From positions 10,728 through 74,727 of the forward strand of contig CAZAOE010000002.1 of assembly GCA_964486685.1 (NCBI GenBank): a stretch of 64,000 nt of DNA, given 5' to 3'. The translations under genes and the position numbers were made by a program. Source of the DNA: JAIOTH01 sp964486685. GTDB lineage: Bacteria > Patescibacteriota > Patescibacteriia > UBA1558 > S5-K13. Under the pieces are notes generated by a model. The model did not search any database and was not told where the DNA came from. It saw only the letters and a list, made by a program, of their open reading frames with translations. Below, piece by piece: positions 16,053-25,828 of the stretch (its first letter is position 1; every line of letters begins with the position of its first letter).

Positions 16053-16193
16053 AAAAGAAAATAAAATAAAAAACAAAATAAAATAAAAAACAAAATAGAA
16101 AAAATAAATAAAAATAGAAAAAAGTTATTCACAGTTGTTTACAACAAAGCTTTAAAAAGCTTGTCGTATAGCATTTTGTTTTAAACAATAAAA

Positions 16194-16331
16194 ATGACAA
16201 ACAAAAATAAAAGTATCAAAAACAAAACTGTCACAATATTAAGGAGAGACAATACTTTCAAGTTATTTTTTAGTTACATACATATTCCTTGTTTGATGAT
16301 TTTCAAACAAGGTTTTTTATATATAAAATAA
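16194..16331 (+). CDS. Possible 45-codon leader ORF in the S-layer gene leader
   Basis: An open frame from ATG 16194 (MTNKNKSIKNKTVTIL...) runs straight through the terminator-like hairpin at 16287-16320 and stops just after it. It is very Lys/Asn-rich at the start and then hydrophobic. Ribosomes translating it would open the hairpin, so it could be an attenuator leader peptide, or simply an open frame in AT-rich DNA. It has no Shine-Dalgarno and no recognisable family. Confidence 0.25.
   Translation: MTNKNKSIKNKTVTILRRDNTFKLFFSYIHIPCLMIFKQGFLYIK
16287..16320 (+). terminator. Terminator/attenuator in the S-layer gene leader
   Basis: Stem CCTTGTTTG (16287-16295) pairs perfectly with CAAACAAGG (16304-16312) and is followed by six Ts. 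It lies between the promoter array and the 16469 gene, so full-length mRNA requires read-through. Confidence 0.7.
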
Positions 16332-16392
16332 ACCCCCACACCTTGAAAAGGTGGTGAGGGTAAATCCCCACAACATTAGAATGTGTGGGGGT
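16332..16392 (+). promoter_or_regulatory. Alternative-pairing hairpins in the S-layer gene leader
   Basis: The 3' strand TGTGGGGGT (16384-16392) can pair with CCCCACA at 16366-16372 or with ACCCCCACA at 16332-16340. A separate hairpin (CACCTT-gaa-AAGGTG) lies between. These are two mutually exclusive folds in the 5' leader. No known riboswitch is recognised. Confidence 0.4.
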
Positions 16393-16468
16393 AAATAATA
16401 AAATTATTTTGCATTTAATTTTAAGTTTAAAATTAAATAAAAGATTAAAAAACTAATTAATAAAAAAT

Positions 16469-19400
16469 ATGAGCAAATTTAAAAAGTATTTTAAAAGAAA
16501 GAGTTCTGTCGTAATTACATCTATATTAGTATTAGCAGTATTAGTTTTAGTTGTGCAATATGCCAGAGCTGATGTCACTTGGACAGGTGGTGAAAACGGA
16601 GTGGCTCTTTCAGATTCCAATGCAGGTATTGCTACTAATGTTACTTTGAAATTCCAATTAGGGACTGCATTGGCAGACACTACTGATTATTTAGAGATTG
16701 ATTTAACTGATTTTACAGTTGATAATACTGCGGCTCAAACGGAAAGCAATTATGTTTTTACAGGTACAAATGTGTTTATGTGGGGAAACGATTTTGTAGC
16801 TACAGAAAGTAGCGGGATAGTTACCATTACATTAACAGATGTGTCAAACAGCCTTCCAACCAGTCAAGAAATTACTTTAGTAATCAGTGGCGTGGCTACT
16901 AATTTAGGAGCCGTTGCTGATGTAGAAGTTAAGCTTAGAACAAATGAGGAAACTTCATGGATTACTGATAGCGATACAGATGCTGTTACTGTTAATGCTG
17001 TTACCCCAACTGTAGCTTTAAGTGATCTTAATGCTGGTATGACATCTTCATCTACTATTACTTGTACCACTAATGGCGCTATTCCTTCTGATGGTAAAAT
17101 CGTGTTTACAATAGCTAGTGATTTTGGTATTGATGACGGCACTATTACCAGTAATGTAACTGTTAATGATGGTTCTAGTGTAGCTATAACTTCTGCCATT
17201 GTTTCTTCTAAAGTAATTACTATTATTTTAAATGAGACAGGCGGTATTGCCACGGGTTCTACTTTAACAGTTGTGATTGGTTCTTCATCTGAAATTATAA
17301 CAAATAAAGTGGCTCCTGGCGGGACAAGTAATGACTTTACTTTAGCAACTCAAGACAGTTCAGCTAATGTTATTCACACTGGAACTGATACTGTGGATAT
17401 TGTAAGTAATACATGGAAAGCTGATCCAAATGGTGTGGCTTTAGGTACAGCTACTGCTGGTGATGCTGATCAAATTACTTTGAAATTTTCTTCTGGTACA
17501 GCCCTGGCTGTTGGAGATACATTAATTATTGATCTTTCTACAGATTTTTCTATTAATAATGCTAATGCCATAGACGAATCAAAATACACTTTTTCTGGAA
17601 CAGTCGTAACAATGGTTAATGATGGTAGTGATTTTACTGCTACTGAAGATTCTGGCGTGATTACATTTACTCTTCTTGACGATGCGGGAATAGACACTAA
17701 TGAAGTTACATTAGTTATTGATAGCACAGTTATTACCAATGGCGGCGCAACCAGTAATGTTGTTTTGCAATTTAAAACATCCAAGCAGACCACTTATGTC
17801 GCAGAAGCAGAAACGGATGCTATTACCGTTAATACGGTTAACCCAACTATTGTTTTAGATGATTATAATATTTCTGCCACAGCTTCTGCAACAATTAGCT
17901 ATACATCTGATGGTGCTGTTGCTTCTGGAGGAAAAATTGTATTTACCTTGCCAGCTGAATTTGCTATAAGTTCTGGAGATCAGACTAGTAATGTTACAGT
18001 TGATGACGGATCATCAGTTAATGTTACTTCTGCAACTGCTGCAGCTCAGGTTTTAACAATAGTACTTGAAGACGCTATTGCCAACGCGGCATCTGTAAAT
18101 GTAATAGTTGGTTCTAGTTCGGCTATTATTACTAACTCTGCTACTTCTGGCGCTAGTAATAACTTTACCTTAGACATTAAAGATAGTTCTGATAGAGTAA
18201 TTCAGACGGGCACAAAAACTGTAACCATTCTTAAGGCCTGGAAAACAGGTGGCACTGGAGTGCAGATTACTCCAACTACTGCTGGCGATGCTGTACAAAT
18301 TACAACTATATTTCAATTAGGTACGGCTTTAGCGAATACTGATACTTTACAAATTGATTTATCAACTTCTTTTGATGTTTATAATACTAATGCTGTAACT
18401 GAATCAAATTATGCTTTTACCGGGGATGGCGTAACTATGGTCAATGTAGATGAAACTGATTTTGTAGCCACAGAAGCTTCTGGGATTATTACCTTTACTT
18501 TGGCCGGAGACAGCGCCTTGCCAGCTGGAACAGATATTACTTTAGTAATTAGTAATAATGTTTCTACTAATTTAGGCGCAGTTTCAGATGTGGTGGTTAA
18601 ATTAAAAACCAATGAAGAAACTACTTGGATAACCGATCCTGATACTGATGCAGTAACATCTAATGATGTTACTCCAATACTATCCTTAGATAATACGGCT
18701 ATTAGCGCTACGGCTACAGCCACTATCACCTATACATCTGATGGCGCATTGCCATCTAATGGCAAGATAGTAGTTACAGTTCCAAATGAATTTACTTTTG
18801 CTAACGATGCAGATATTTCAGATAATGTAACTGTTAATGACGGAGGAGCAGTAACTATTGGCTCAGCAGCTGTTGTATCAAGAGTTTTAACCATTACTTT
18901 GAATGATGTTACCGGTACCAGAGGAAATTCTATTGATAATGCTACTGCTGTAACAATTGTGATTGGTTCTACCACTGCTGTGATTACCAATCCGGGCACT
19001 TCTCAAACAAGTAATGACTGGACGGTAACGACTAGTGATAATTCTGATATGCCTATTCAAACTGGAACTGACACTGTTGATATTGGTATTATTTGGGATT
19101 CAAGCCTAGCAGCGGCTCTTTCCAGTTCTAATGCTGGCGCAGCTACAAATATTACTTTGAAATTTAGATTAGGTACGGCTTTATCTGCTGCTGAGACAAT
19201 AAAAGTGGATTTAGGATATTTTACGGTTGATAATACTGCGGCAGAAACAGAAGCCAATATTGTTTTTACTGGCACTTCTGTAACTATGGTCGAATTCGTA
19301 GCCACTGAGGCAGGTGGTGTAATTACTGCTACTTTAGCAGGATCTGATTCTATACCTGCTGAAACAGATATTACTTTAGTAATTAGCAGTGTGGCTACTA

Positions 19401-20654
19401 ATTTAGGAGCTATTGCTGATGTTGTTGTTGGATTGGAAACTGATTATCAAAGCGAAATTAATGAAGCTGAAACTGATGCCATTACCTCTAACGCAGTTAC
19501 GCCAACTGTAGCATTAAGCAGTCTTAATGCTGGTGCGACATCTTCATCTACTGTTACTTGCACCACTAATGGCGCTATTCCTTCTGATGGTAAAATCGTG
19601 TTTACAATAGCTAGTGGATTTACTATCGGTGATGCAAGTATTACCGCCAATGTAAGCGTTAATGATGGTTCTAGTGTAGCCATAACTTCGGCTGATGTTG
19701 CTTCTAATGTAGTTACTATTGTTTTAAATGAATCAGGCGGTATTGCCACTGGCTCTACTTTAAATGTAATTATTGGTTCTTCAACTAAAATTATAACTAA
19801 TCCTGTTGCTTCTGGCGTATCTAATGACTTTACATTAGAAACAAAAGATAGTTCAGATAGGGTTATTCAAACAGGCACTGATACAGTTACTATAACTCCA
19901 GCTGCTGCTACACAACTTACTTTTACTGTAGAGGATGATGATTTTATAGCTGGAGCCACTTCCACTGTTTTTACTGTTGAAATTCAAGACGTTGGTGGCA
20001 ATCCCCAATCAGGGCATGGTGGAATCCAAATTAATTTAACTACTGATTCTGGCTCTGGCAATGCTAAGTTTTCTCTTACTGAAAGCGGAGCGGCTATAAC
20101 TTATATTTTTGTTTTAGATGAAGATTCTAGCACTAATTTTTATTATTATGATGATGAAGCAGCTGGTACTCGAACTTTAACAGCTACTGATGCAGCTGCT
20201 AATTTAACTTCAGACACTTCTACGCCAATTGTTTATCCTGCTACTGTTAATTACTTGAAAGTAACAGGAACAGCCAGTATGACTGCTGGCGCTAATAATC
20301 AATTAACTGTAGGAGCATATGATCAATATGATAATTTATGTTCTTCTGGCGTTAATAATTATACAGGTAGTCAAGATTTAACCTTTTCAGGTCCGGGTAT
20401 TGCCCCAGACACTACTATTCCAACTATTGAAACCGTTAATATTGGAACTCAACAGGCAGTAACCTTTAGCAATGGAACTACTGATGGCGCTAATTTAACT
20501 TTGATTGCCTATAAAGCGGAAGGCACGACTGTTGATGTTACTGATGATTCTATTGATTCTTTTGGTGCTGAATCTTATGACTTGGGTTTAACCGTAGGCG
20601 ATGCTACTGCTGACCATGTTGACTTTACTGATGTTTCAGGAACAGTAACTACTA
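16469..20654 (+). CDS. S-layer-like surface protein with four ~280-residue repeats, 5' part (up to assembly gap)
   Basis: The first ~1,395 codons of a giant secreted protein begin with an N-terminal signal/anchor helix (about 14-33, ending YARA). Four tandem repeats of about 280 residues follow, starting near 16571, 17406, 18233 and 19081. Each has LKF.LGTAL, Y.FTG..V.M, DF.ATE.SG.IT.TL, SDGKIVFT and NVTVNDGSS blocks. They are Thr/Ser/Ala-rich and Lys-poor, typical of beta-sandwich surface arrays. A further immunoglobulin-like region (QLTFTVEDDDFIAGATSTVF) follows. Repeats 1 and 4 are nearly identical at DNA level over about 80 bases (17043 and 19539). The coding frame runs open into the Ns at 20655. 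It probably forms the cell's outer protein lattice. Confidence 0.8.
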
Positions 20655-20754
20655 NNNNNNNNNNNNNNNNNNNNNNNNNNNNNNNNNNNNNNNNNNNNNN
20701 NNNNNNNNNNNNNNNNNNNNNNNNNNNNNNNNNNNNNNNNNNNNNNNNNNNNNN
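20655..20754. other. Assembly gap of 100 Ns inside the S-layer-like gene
   Basis: Exactly 100 Ns, the conventional unknown-length gap. The reading frame differs across it (frame of 16469 before, frame of 20757 after), so the true length is not 100 if the gene is intact. Confidence 0.95.
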
Positions 20755-20756
20755 AG

Positions 20757-22952
20757 ATTTCAGCAGCTCATGAATCATTAACTACAAAACAAGCTACTGC
20801 TTTTAATGTTAATCCAGATACAGCTCTTGTTATAGAATTTACTACTGAACCAGCTGGTTCAGTTAGTGGTATTGCTCTGACTACTCAGCCAATAGTAACC
20901 GCTAAAGATGACTGGGGTAATACTGATACTAATTTTACTGAAACCATTACTCTTTCTGAAAACGATTTAGGCACTCTTTCTGGCACTCTAACGGAAGGTG
21001 CTGTGTCTGGAGTAGCTGACTTTATTGGCAATGGTGTAATTTATACTGCTACTGTTGATCAACAAACTTTTCAACTTGAAGCTGATGATGACGCCGAGAC
21101 CGGTACTGACCTCACTGCTGTAAGTTCCGGTGATGTTACTTCTGATGTAGTAGCAACCAAACTTATCTGGACCCAAAACCCAGCAAGCTGTACATCAACC
21201 GCAGTTTGTGATACCCAAGGGATAATCCAAGCTCAAAATGCCGATAACATACTTGATTCGGGCTTTGCTGATACCATTACTATAGCTGTTAAAACAGGTG
21301 ATGGTAGTTTAGTTGGCACACCTGCGCAGGGTATGACTTCAGGTAGCTTAACTACTGCTGGTATTGGTTATACAGCTACAGCTGACCAAGAAGCCTTTAC
21401 CTTATCTGCTAATGATGCTGGAACTGATCTTACTGAAGGAGTTTCTGGTTCAGTAACAGCTAATGTAGTAGCAACAAAATTTTTAGTTACTTTATCCACT
21501 TATACTCCAACAGCTGGTGTAGCCGATACCTTAACTTTGACTGCAGCTGATGCCGAAGATATTACTGATACTGGTTATGACCCAACTGATTTAACTTTTT
21601 CATTCTTAGATTCTTCAGTAACTGCTTTAGTTTCTCATGTTGCGCCAGATAGTACTGCTCCAACCATTCCTGATTCAGCTACGGTTATTAATACTTTCTC
21701 AAGTGGAGTTGCTGATTTAACAACCTTTAAATTAGTCCTTGCTGAAGTTTTAGGAGCTATTACAGTAACAGATGCAAGTTTGACTGGTGATTCAGCTAGT
21801 GTAACAGTTAAACATGCGTCAGCTGACAGTTTTACAGTTACTCCTTCAACTTTAACACCTGATACTAGTACAACCTTAGATGTGACGGTAACTGCTAAAG
21901 ATGAGTTTGGTAATACGGCTGATGGAGCTAATGAAGCTACTGCCTTTACTGGTTTTGTTTTCTTAACTACAAATGCTACTGCGCCTATTTGGTATAATCC
22001 AATTGGTACTGTTGTTGCTGGTGGCACTTATACATTTACTAGCGCGGTTAAATTTCAGACAGTAGAGAGTGGAAAAACAATTACTTCTCAAAATAGTGAT
22101 GCTACTATCACTGGTACCTCGCTCAGTATTACAGTTTCCCAAGGCGGTGACGTAACACCTCCAACACTTGACGTAACTACTCCGCAATATCCTGCAAATG
22201 ATGCTGAAAATGTAGCTATTACAGTGGATCCTTATGTTGACTTTTCAGAAGCAATGGATACGACAACATTAACCACCACCACCATTAAACTTTGTTTGGT
22301 TTCTGACGCAGATTGTTCAAGTCCAATTGATGCTAATATTATGATAGGCAATGGAAATAAAAGAGCCGTTCTAGTTCATGGTTCTACTTTAAGTAATGAT
22401 ACGGCTTATTGGATTTATGTCGGAACAGGAGTTACTGATGTAGCTGGCAACGCTTTGGAAGCGGAGTATGGCTCAACTACAGCCAGTAATTTTACTACAA
22501 TAGCTTTAGGAGGCGGTAGTTTAGCTGTAACTGATATTTATTCTATAGAAAGTTATGCTGCTGCTGGAGAAGGATGGCCAGATGGTGTTGCTACAACTGC
22601 TGATGGTTGGTCATGGACATTTTATGTTACCGTACCAACTACCGAAACTTTATTTGAGATGAAGTTTGATAATTGGACAAGTGGAGATAACAGCATATTA
22701 GTAGCTGATAATATGAGATTTTATTCAGCTCAAGCTGAAGTCGGTGATGCTGTAGATTCAGATAGTGCGATTGAAATTGCAGCTACTGGTACTTATAGTG
22801 CCGATATGACAATAGACGCTGGGGAGGATTTATCTGCCACAACAGCAGGAATACAAATTGAAGTAACTGTAGAAATGCAGATTCCAGCCGACTCATCAGG
22901 CGGTTCTTATTCTACTTCTTATGGAGTAAAATCAACTGCTCCAGCAGAATAA
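20757..22952 (+). CDS. S-layer-like surface protein, 3' part (after assembly gap)
   Basis: This frame is open from the first codon after the gap and has no convincing start codon, so it is the continuation of the 16469 gene. It encodes a chain of bacterial Ig-like domains: a segment near NPDTALVIEFTTEPAGSVSGIAL, two similar blocks around DLTAVSSGDVTSDVVATKLIW and DLTEGVSGSVTANVVATKFLV, and then an SbsA-like Big_5 domain (PTLDVTTPQYPANDAENVAITVDPYVDFSEAM...). The C-terminal ~130 residues (SIESYAAAGEGWPDGVATTADGWSWTFYVTVP) form a distinct domain without a visible sorting motif. Composition matches the 5' part. Confidence 0.75.
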   Translation: MSAAHESLTTKQATAFNVNPDTALVIEFTTEPAGSVSGIALTTQPIVTAKDDWGNTDTNFTETITLSENDLGTLSGTLTEGAVSGVADFIGNGVIYTATVDQQTFQLEADDDAETGTDLTAVSSGDVTSDVVATKLIWTQNPASCTSTAVCDTQGIIQAQNADNILDSGFADTITIAVKTGDGSLVGTPAQGMTSGSLTTAGIGYTATADQEAFTLSANDAGTDLTEGVSGSVTANVVATKFLVTLSTYTPTAGVADTLTLTAADAEDITDTGYDPTDLTFSFLDSSVTALVSHVAPDSTAPTIPDSATVINTFSSGVADLTTFKLVLAEVLGAITVTDASLTGDSASVTVKHASADSFTVTPSTLTPDTSTTLDVTVTAKDEFGNTADGANEATAFTGFVFLTTNATAPIWYNPIGTVVAGGTYTFTSAVKFQTVESGKTITSQNSDATITGTSLSITVSQGGDVTPPTLDVTTPQYPANDAENVAITVDPYVDFSEAMDTTTLTTTTIKLCLVSDADCSSPIDANIMIGNGNKRAVLVHGSTLSNDTAYWIYVGTGVTDVAGNALEAEYGSTTASNFTTIALGGGSLAVTDIYSIESYAAAGEGWPDGVATTADGWSWTFYVTVPTTETLFEMKFDNWTSGDNSILVADNMRFYSAQAEVGDAVDSDSAIEIAATGTYSADMTIDAGEDLSATTAGIQIEVTVEMQIPADSSGGSYSTSYGVKSTAPAE

Positions 22953-23001
22953 GATCATTTTGCAGGTTAAAATATTATAGTAAAATAGTTGATTTATAGG
23001 A

Positions 23002-23026
23002 GGAGGAAGAGATTTCTTCTTCCTCC
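23002..23026 (+). terminator. GC-rich hairpin after the S-layer-like gene
   Basis: GGAGGAAGA (23002-23010) pairs perfectly with TCTTCCTCC (23018-23026). No T-run follows, so it may be a processing or stabilising hairpin that allows read-through to 23073. Confidence 0.45.
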
Positions 23027-23072
23027 AGCTAAGTTAATTATTATTAAATTTATTAAATAAAAGTAAAAAAAT

Positions 23073-24485
23073 ATGACAAAAAAAATATTTGTAATTTCTT
23101 TTTCAATGATTTTAATTTTTGGATTATGCTCTTTAGCTCATGCATCAGAAGCTGGAGGGGAGCTCAATCCAGGTTTAGTAACTGGCATGGAAGGAGTAGT
23201 AATATCAGCACCAACTGCTTCACCAGTGGCTGGTACATATCATGCTACTCAAACAGTCACTTTAACTGCCGCTGGTTCAACAGCTATTTGTTATACCACC
23301 AATGATACTACACCAGCTTGTTCTAGTTCTGTTGCTTGTACGACAGGTAGTGTTTATAGTTCAGCCATCTCGGTAACCTTAACTGATACCATAAAAAGTA
23401 TTGCTTGTTATGCTGATAGTTCTTCTGGTCCAGTTTCTACTGATACTTATACTTTAACTTGCACGACTAGTAGCGTGACTAACGGTACAGTGTCTGCTTA
23501 TCCTACCTGTGCGATTACTTGTAATTCTGGCTATACTTTAAGTGGTAGTGAGTGTAATGCTTCTGGCGGAGGCGGAGGCGGAGGAGGCGGTACTCCAGCT
23601 ACTCCTACTTCAGTAAGCGGTTCTAATGTTCCTTTAAGCGTTTTAAGTACTCAAGACGGAACTTTAACTCAAACCTTTAGTGATAGTTCAGTAGCAAAAG
23701 TAGAAATACCAAAAGGAGCCCTTACTAGAACTACAACTTTTTCAGTAGCTCAGGGTAGTTTAGCAGGCGGTTTAACACCAACAGATAATATGGGTGCTTT
23801 CTTAATTGGAAATACAGTTTTTAATATTAATGCTAAAGATTCTAGTAATCAATCTGTAACTGATTTTGCCAGTGATTTAAGCATAACATTGACCATTCCT
23901 GACCTGGCTGATATTTCAGATTTAGGTGTTTATTATTTTGATAGAACCTTAGATCAATGGGTATCAATTGCTGGAGTTGAATTTGATTTTGTTAATAATA
24001 AAGTTAACTTTGATGTTGACCATTTAACTAGATTTGCTGTTTTTCAGATTGCTGGTCTTCCAGGAACAATAGATACTGAAGAGGGCTTAATTATAGAAGA
24101 TTCTTTTTGGACTTTAGGCAGATGGGTTAAAAAAGAAAGTATTACAGCTGTTTATTTTTTAGATAGTAGTGATATTATGCACACTTATCCAAATCAATCT
24201 ATTTGGGAATCTTATTTTGGTGATGATTTCTCATTTGTAGAAACAATATCTGAAGAAGAATTAAATACTTATACTTTAGGAGTAAATGTTCCTTATAGTT
24301 CAGGTTCTTTATTTAAAATGCAGGCCTTTCCCAAAGTTTATATGGTAGGAGAAAATGGTTTGATTCAATGGATTAAAACAGAAGAAAAAGCCGTAGAATT
24401 ATATGGTGATAACTGGGCTTCTCTAGTTCATGATTTATCAACAGCATTTTTCATGGATTATACTAGGGGTACTGATATAGAATAA
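23073..24485 (+). CDS. Secreted surface protein with chitobiase-type C-terminal domain and envelope module
   Basis: This 470-residue protein has a signal peptide (1-24) and then a CHB_HEX_C_1-like domain (ISAPTASPVAGTYHATQTVTLT..ICYTTNDTTPACSS). A Cys-rich segment, a nine-glycine linker and a ZU5/DUF-like beta domain (VEIPKGALTRTTTFSV, FNINAKDSS, YYFDRTLDQWVSIAG) follow. The C-terminal ~130 residues (AVYFLDSSDIMHTYPNQSIWESYFGDDFSFVETISEEEL) resemble the N-terminal module of the L,D-transpeptidase at 27873-29060. That module may therefore tie both to the cell surface. It follows the S-layer-like gene without a strong terminator, so the two are probably co-transcribed. No catalytic motif is seen. 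Confidence 0.75.
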   Translation: MTKKIFVISFSMILIFGLCSLAHASEAGGELNPGLVTGMEGVVISAPTASPVAGTYHATQTVTLTAAGSTAICYTTNDTTPACSSSVACTTGSVYSSAISVTLTDTIKSIACYADSSSGPVSTDTYTLTCTTSSVTNGTVSAYPTCAITCNSGYTLSGSECNASGGGGGGGGGTPATPTSVSGSNVPLSVLSTQDGTLTQTFSDSSVAKVEIPKGALTRTTTFSVAQGSLAGGLTPTDNMGAFLIGNTVFNINAKDSSNQSVTDFASDLSITLTIPDLADISDLGVYYFDRTLDQWVSIAGVEFDFVNNKVNFDVDHLTRFAVFQIAGLPGTIDTEEGLIIEDSFWTLGRWVKKESITAVYFLDSSDIMHTYPNQSIWESYFGDDFSFVETISEEELNTYTLGVNVPYSSGSLFKMQAFPKVYMVGENGLIQWIKTEEKAVELYGDNWASLVHDLSTAFFMDYTRGTDIE

Positions 24486-24504
24486 TATAAATTTATTTAG
24501 ATTT

Positions 24505-24537
24505 TAAAAATCCCATCAATTTTTGATGGGATTTTTT
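24505..24537 (+). terminator. Intrinsic terminator after the 23073 gene
   Basis: AAAAATCCCATCAA pairs with TTGATGGGATTTTTT, a strong stem with a T-tail that ends the surface-protein transcript. Confidence 0.85.
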
Positions 24538-24962
24538 ATAATAAGCAGATTTAATTATTATTTAAGTTGACATCTATTTTTTTAGTGTTATGTTAAAGAC
24601 ATGGGGCCGTTTCAAACGGCTTTTTGTTTTAATTAAGTATAAACATCACCTCCCCTGCCTCCCCTCCTTCACCCCGTACAAAAGCTTCGCTTTATACGGG
24701 GCGAGACTGAGGAGGGGAAGAAAAGGGGTGGTAAGGGGAGAATGTTTGGTAGATAACCCCTCTTAATCTCCCCTTACCCCTCCGTCCCTCGACAAGCTCG
24801 GGACACCTCCCCTTATTAAGGGGAGGAGGGGGAGAATGGTTAGGACCCCTCCTTACCCCGTACAAAAACTTCGCTTTATACGGGGCGAGACCAAGGAGGG
24901 GATAGGGGGAGGTTATATTATGGCTTTTATGCTTTAAGATATAAGTAATTTAAAATTTTTTA
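24538..24962. repeat. GC-rich palindromic repeat cluster
   Basis: No gene is seen. A promoter-like TTGACA-16-TATGTT (24567-24594) is followed within a few bases by a terminator hairpin (GCCGTTT/AAACGGC, 24606-24620, then T-run). From 24645 to 24915 there are two copies (about 24661-24716 and 24846-24901) of an element shaped CCCCTCCTT-ACCCCGTA...TACGGGG-CGAGAC-GGAGGGG. Between them lies GTCCC-tcgacaagctcg-GGGAC and a CTCCCCTT/AAGGGGAG hairpin. It is far more G+C-rich than its surroundings. Confidence 0.65.
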
Positions 24963-24998
24963 GAAAAATAAAAAAGCCACGAATTTTAGTGGCTTTTA
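24963..24998 (-). terminator. Intrinsic terminator of the 25005 gene (minus strand)
   Basis: AAAAGCCAC and GTGGCTTTT form the stem. Read on the minus strand it is followed by a T-rich run. Confidence 0.75.
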
Positions 24999-25004
24999 AA
25001 AATC

Positions 25005-25487
25005 TTATATTCTTTGATTTATTAGCGCGACTACTGTATCGTCGTGTATAAATCTACTAATTTCCAATAATTCGTGTCTCATAAAAAGCTCTGTTTTTAT
25101 GGCAATTTTAGCGACGGTAGTCAGTGCGGTGTCTTTTATAATTTTTATCATTTTTTTCTTCGGTACAAGTTTTGTTTCAATGGCAGCTTCGAACATGCCG
25201 TTTGTGCTTATTTTCTTTTTCCGATATTCTACACATATTTTTAGCATGAATTCATGTGGTATTTTTCTAGTTTTAAAAATCATACACCAACAATAAGTAT
25301 TTTCAAATTGATTTCCTAATTCAATAAGCTTTTTAGTATTAAGCTTGTCGAGTTGAATGAGCTCTATTATTTTTTTATAGACACTATTGTCCTTAACTTC
25401 TATTGCTATTGCAATTTTTTCCTCTAAAGAAATATCCATTTCCGCCATTAATTTTTTCGCTGTTGATACTGGCAATGTGTTATTCAT
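25005..25487 (-). CDS. Hypothetical helical protein
   Basis: I do not recognise this 160-residue protein. It is predicted to be all-helical and charged, with repeating units such as EEKIAIAIEVKDNSVYKKIIELIQ and TVAKIAIKTELFMRHELLEISRFI that look like short helical (HEAT-like) repeats. It has no signal peptide or transmembrane segment, so it is cytoplasmic. A clear GGAGG (about 25491-25495) precedes the ATG, which is unusual in this window and could indicate acquisition. It has its own terminator at 24963-24998. Confidence 0.6.
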   Translation of the reverse strand: MNNTLPVSTAKKLMAEMDISLEEKIAIAIEVKDNSVYKKIIELIQLDKLNTKKLIELGNQFENTYCWCMIFKTRKIPHEFMLKICVEYRKKKISTNGMFEAAIETKLVPKKKMIKIIKDTALTTVAKIAIKTELFMRHELLEISRFIHDDTVVALINQRI

Positions 25488-25828
25488 TATACCTCCACAT
25501 ATTTTTTATCCACTCACCCTTTTTCAAAAAGGTGAGGGATTTATTTTTAATAAGATAGCTTACAACTTAGGAGGAAATTTGTCAATAGGTTGTAAATAAA
25601 AAAGAACTAAATATTTTAGTTCCTCGGTTATTATTAGATTTTTTAATAATGAAGCATTAACTAATGTGAATAAAGTATGGATGGTGACAGGGGATAAAGT
25701 AAGAGGATTTTATAGAAAATCCCCTCTGTCCCCTTTTGTCCTTCGTTAAACTTAGGACTACGGAGGATCTCCTCTGATTTTATAATGTATCTTTTTGGTG
25801 AGAGCACTTTTTATTTAAAAATATTGCT
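25488..25828. repeat. Non-coding region with hairpins downstream of guaB
   Basis: No gene is seen. It holds CTCACCcTTTTT-ca-AAAAAGGTGAG (about 25513-25538), related to the arms at 3021/3104. On the minus strand there is an intrinsic terminator (GAACTAAA/TTTAGTTC at 25604-25622, followed by TTTTTTATTT) suitable for guaB. A cccctctgtcccc/gtccttcg repeat module lies at 25722-25780. Confidence 0.55.

Noticed and set aside
16864..19749. Several long antisense ORFs over the S-layer-like gene
   Set aside because: They mirror the Thr/Val/Ala-biased repeat sequence of the plus-strand gene, have no start signals and repeat with the same period.
24645..24915. CRISPR array
   Set aside because: Only two similar units, each itself a palindrome, with no regular unique spacers and no cas genes.
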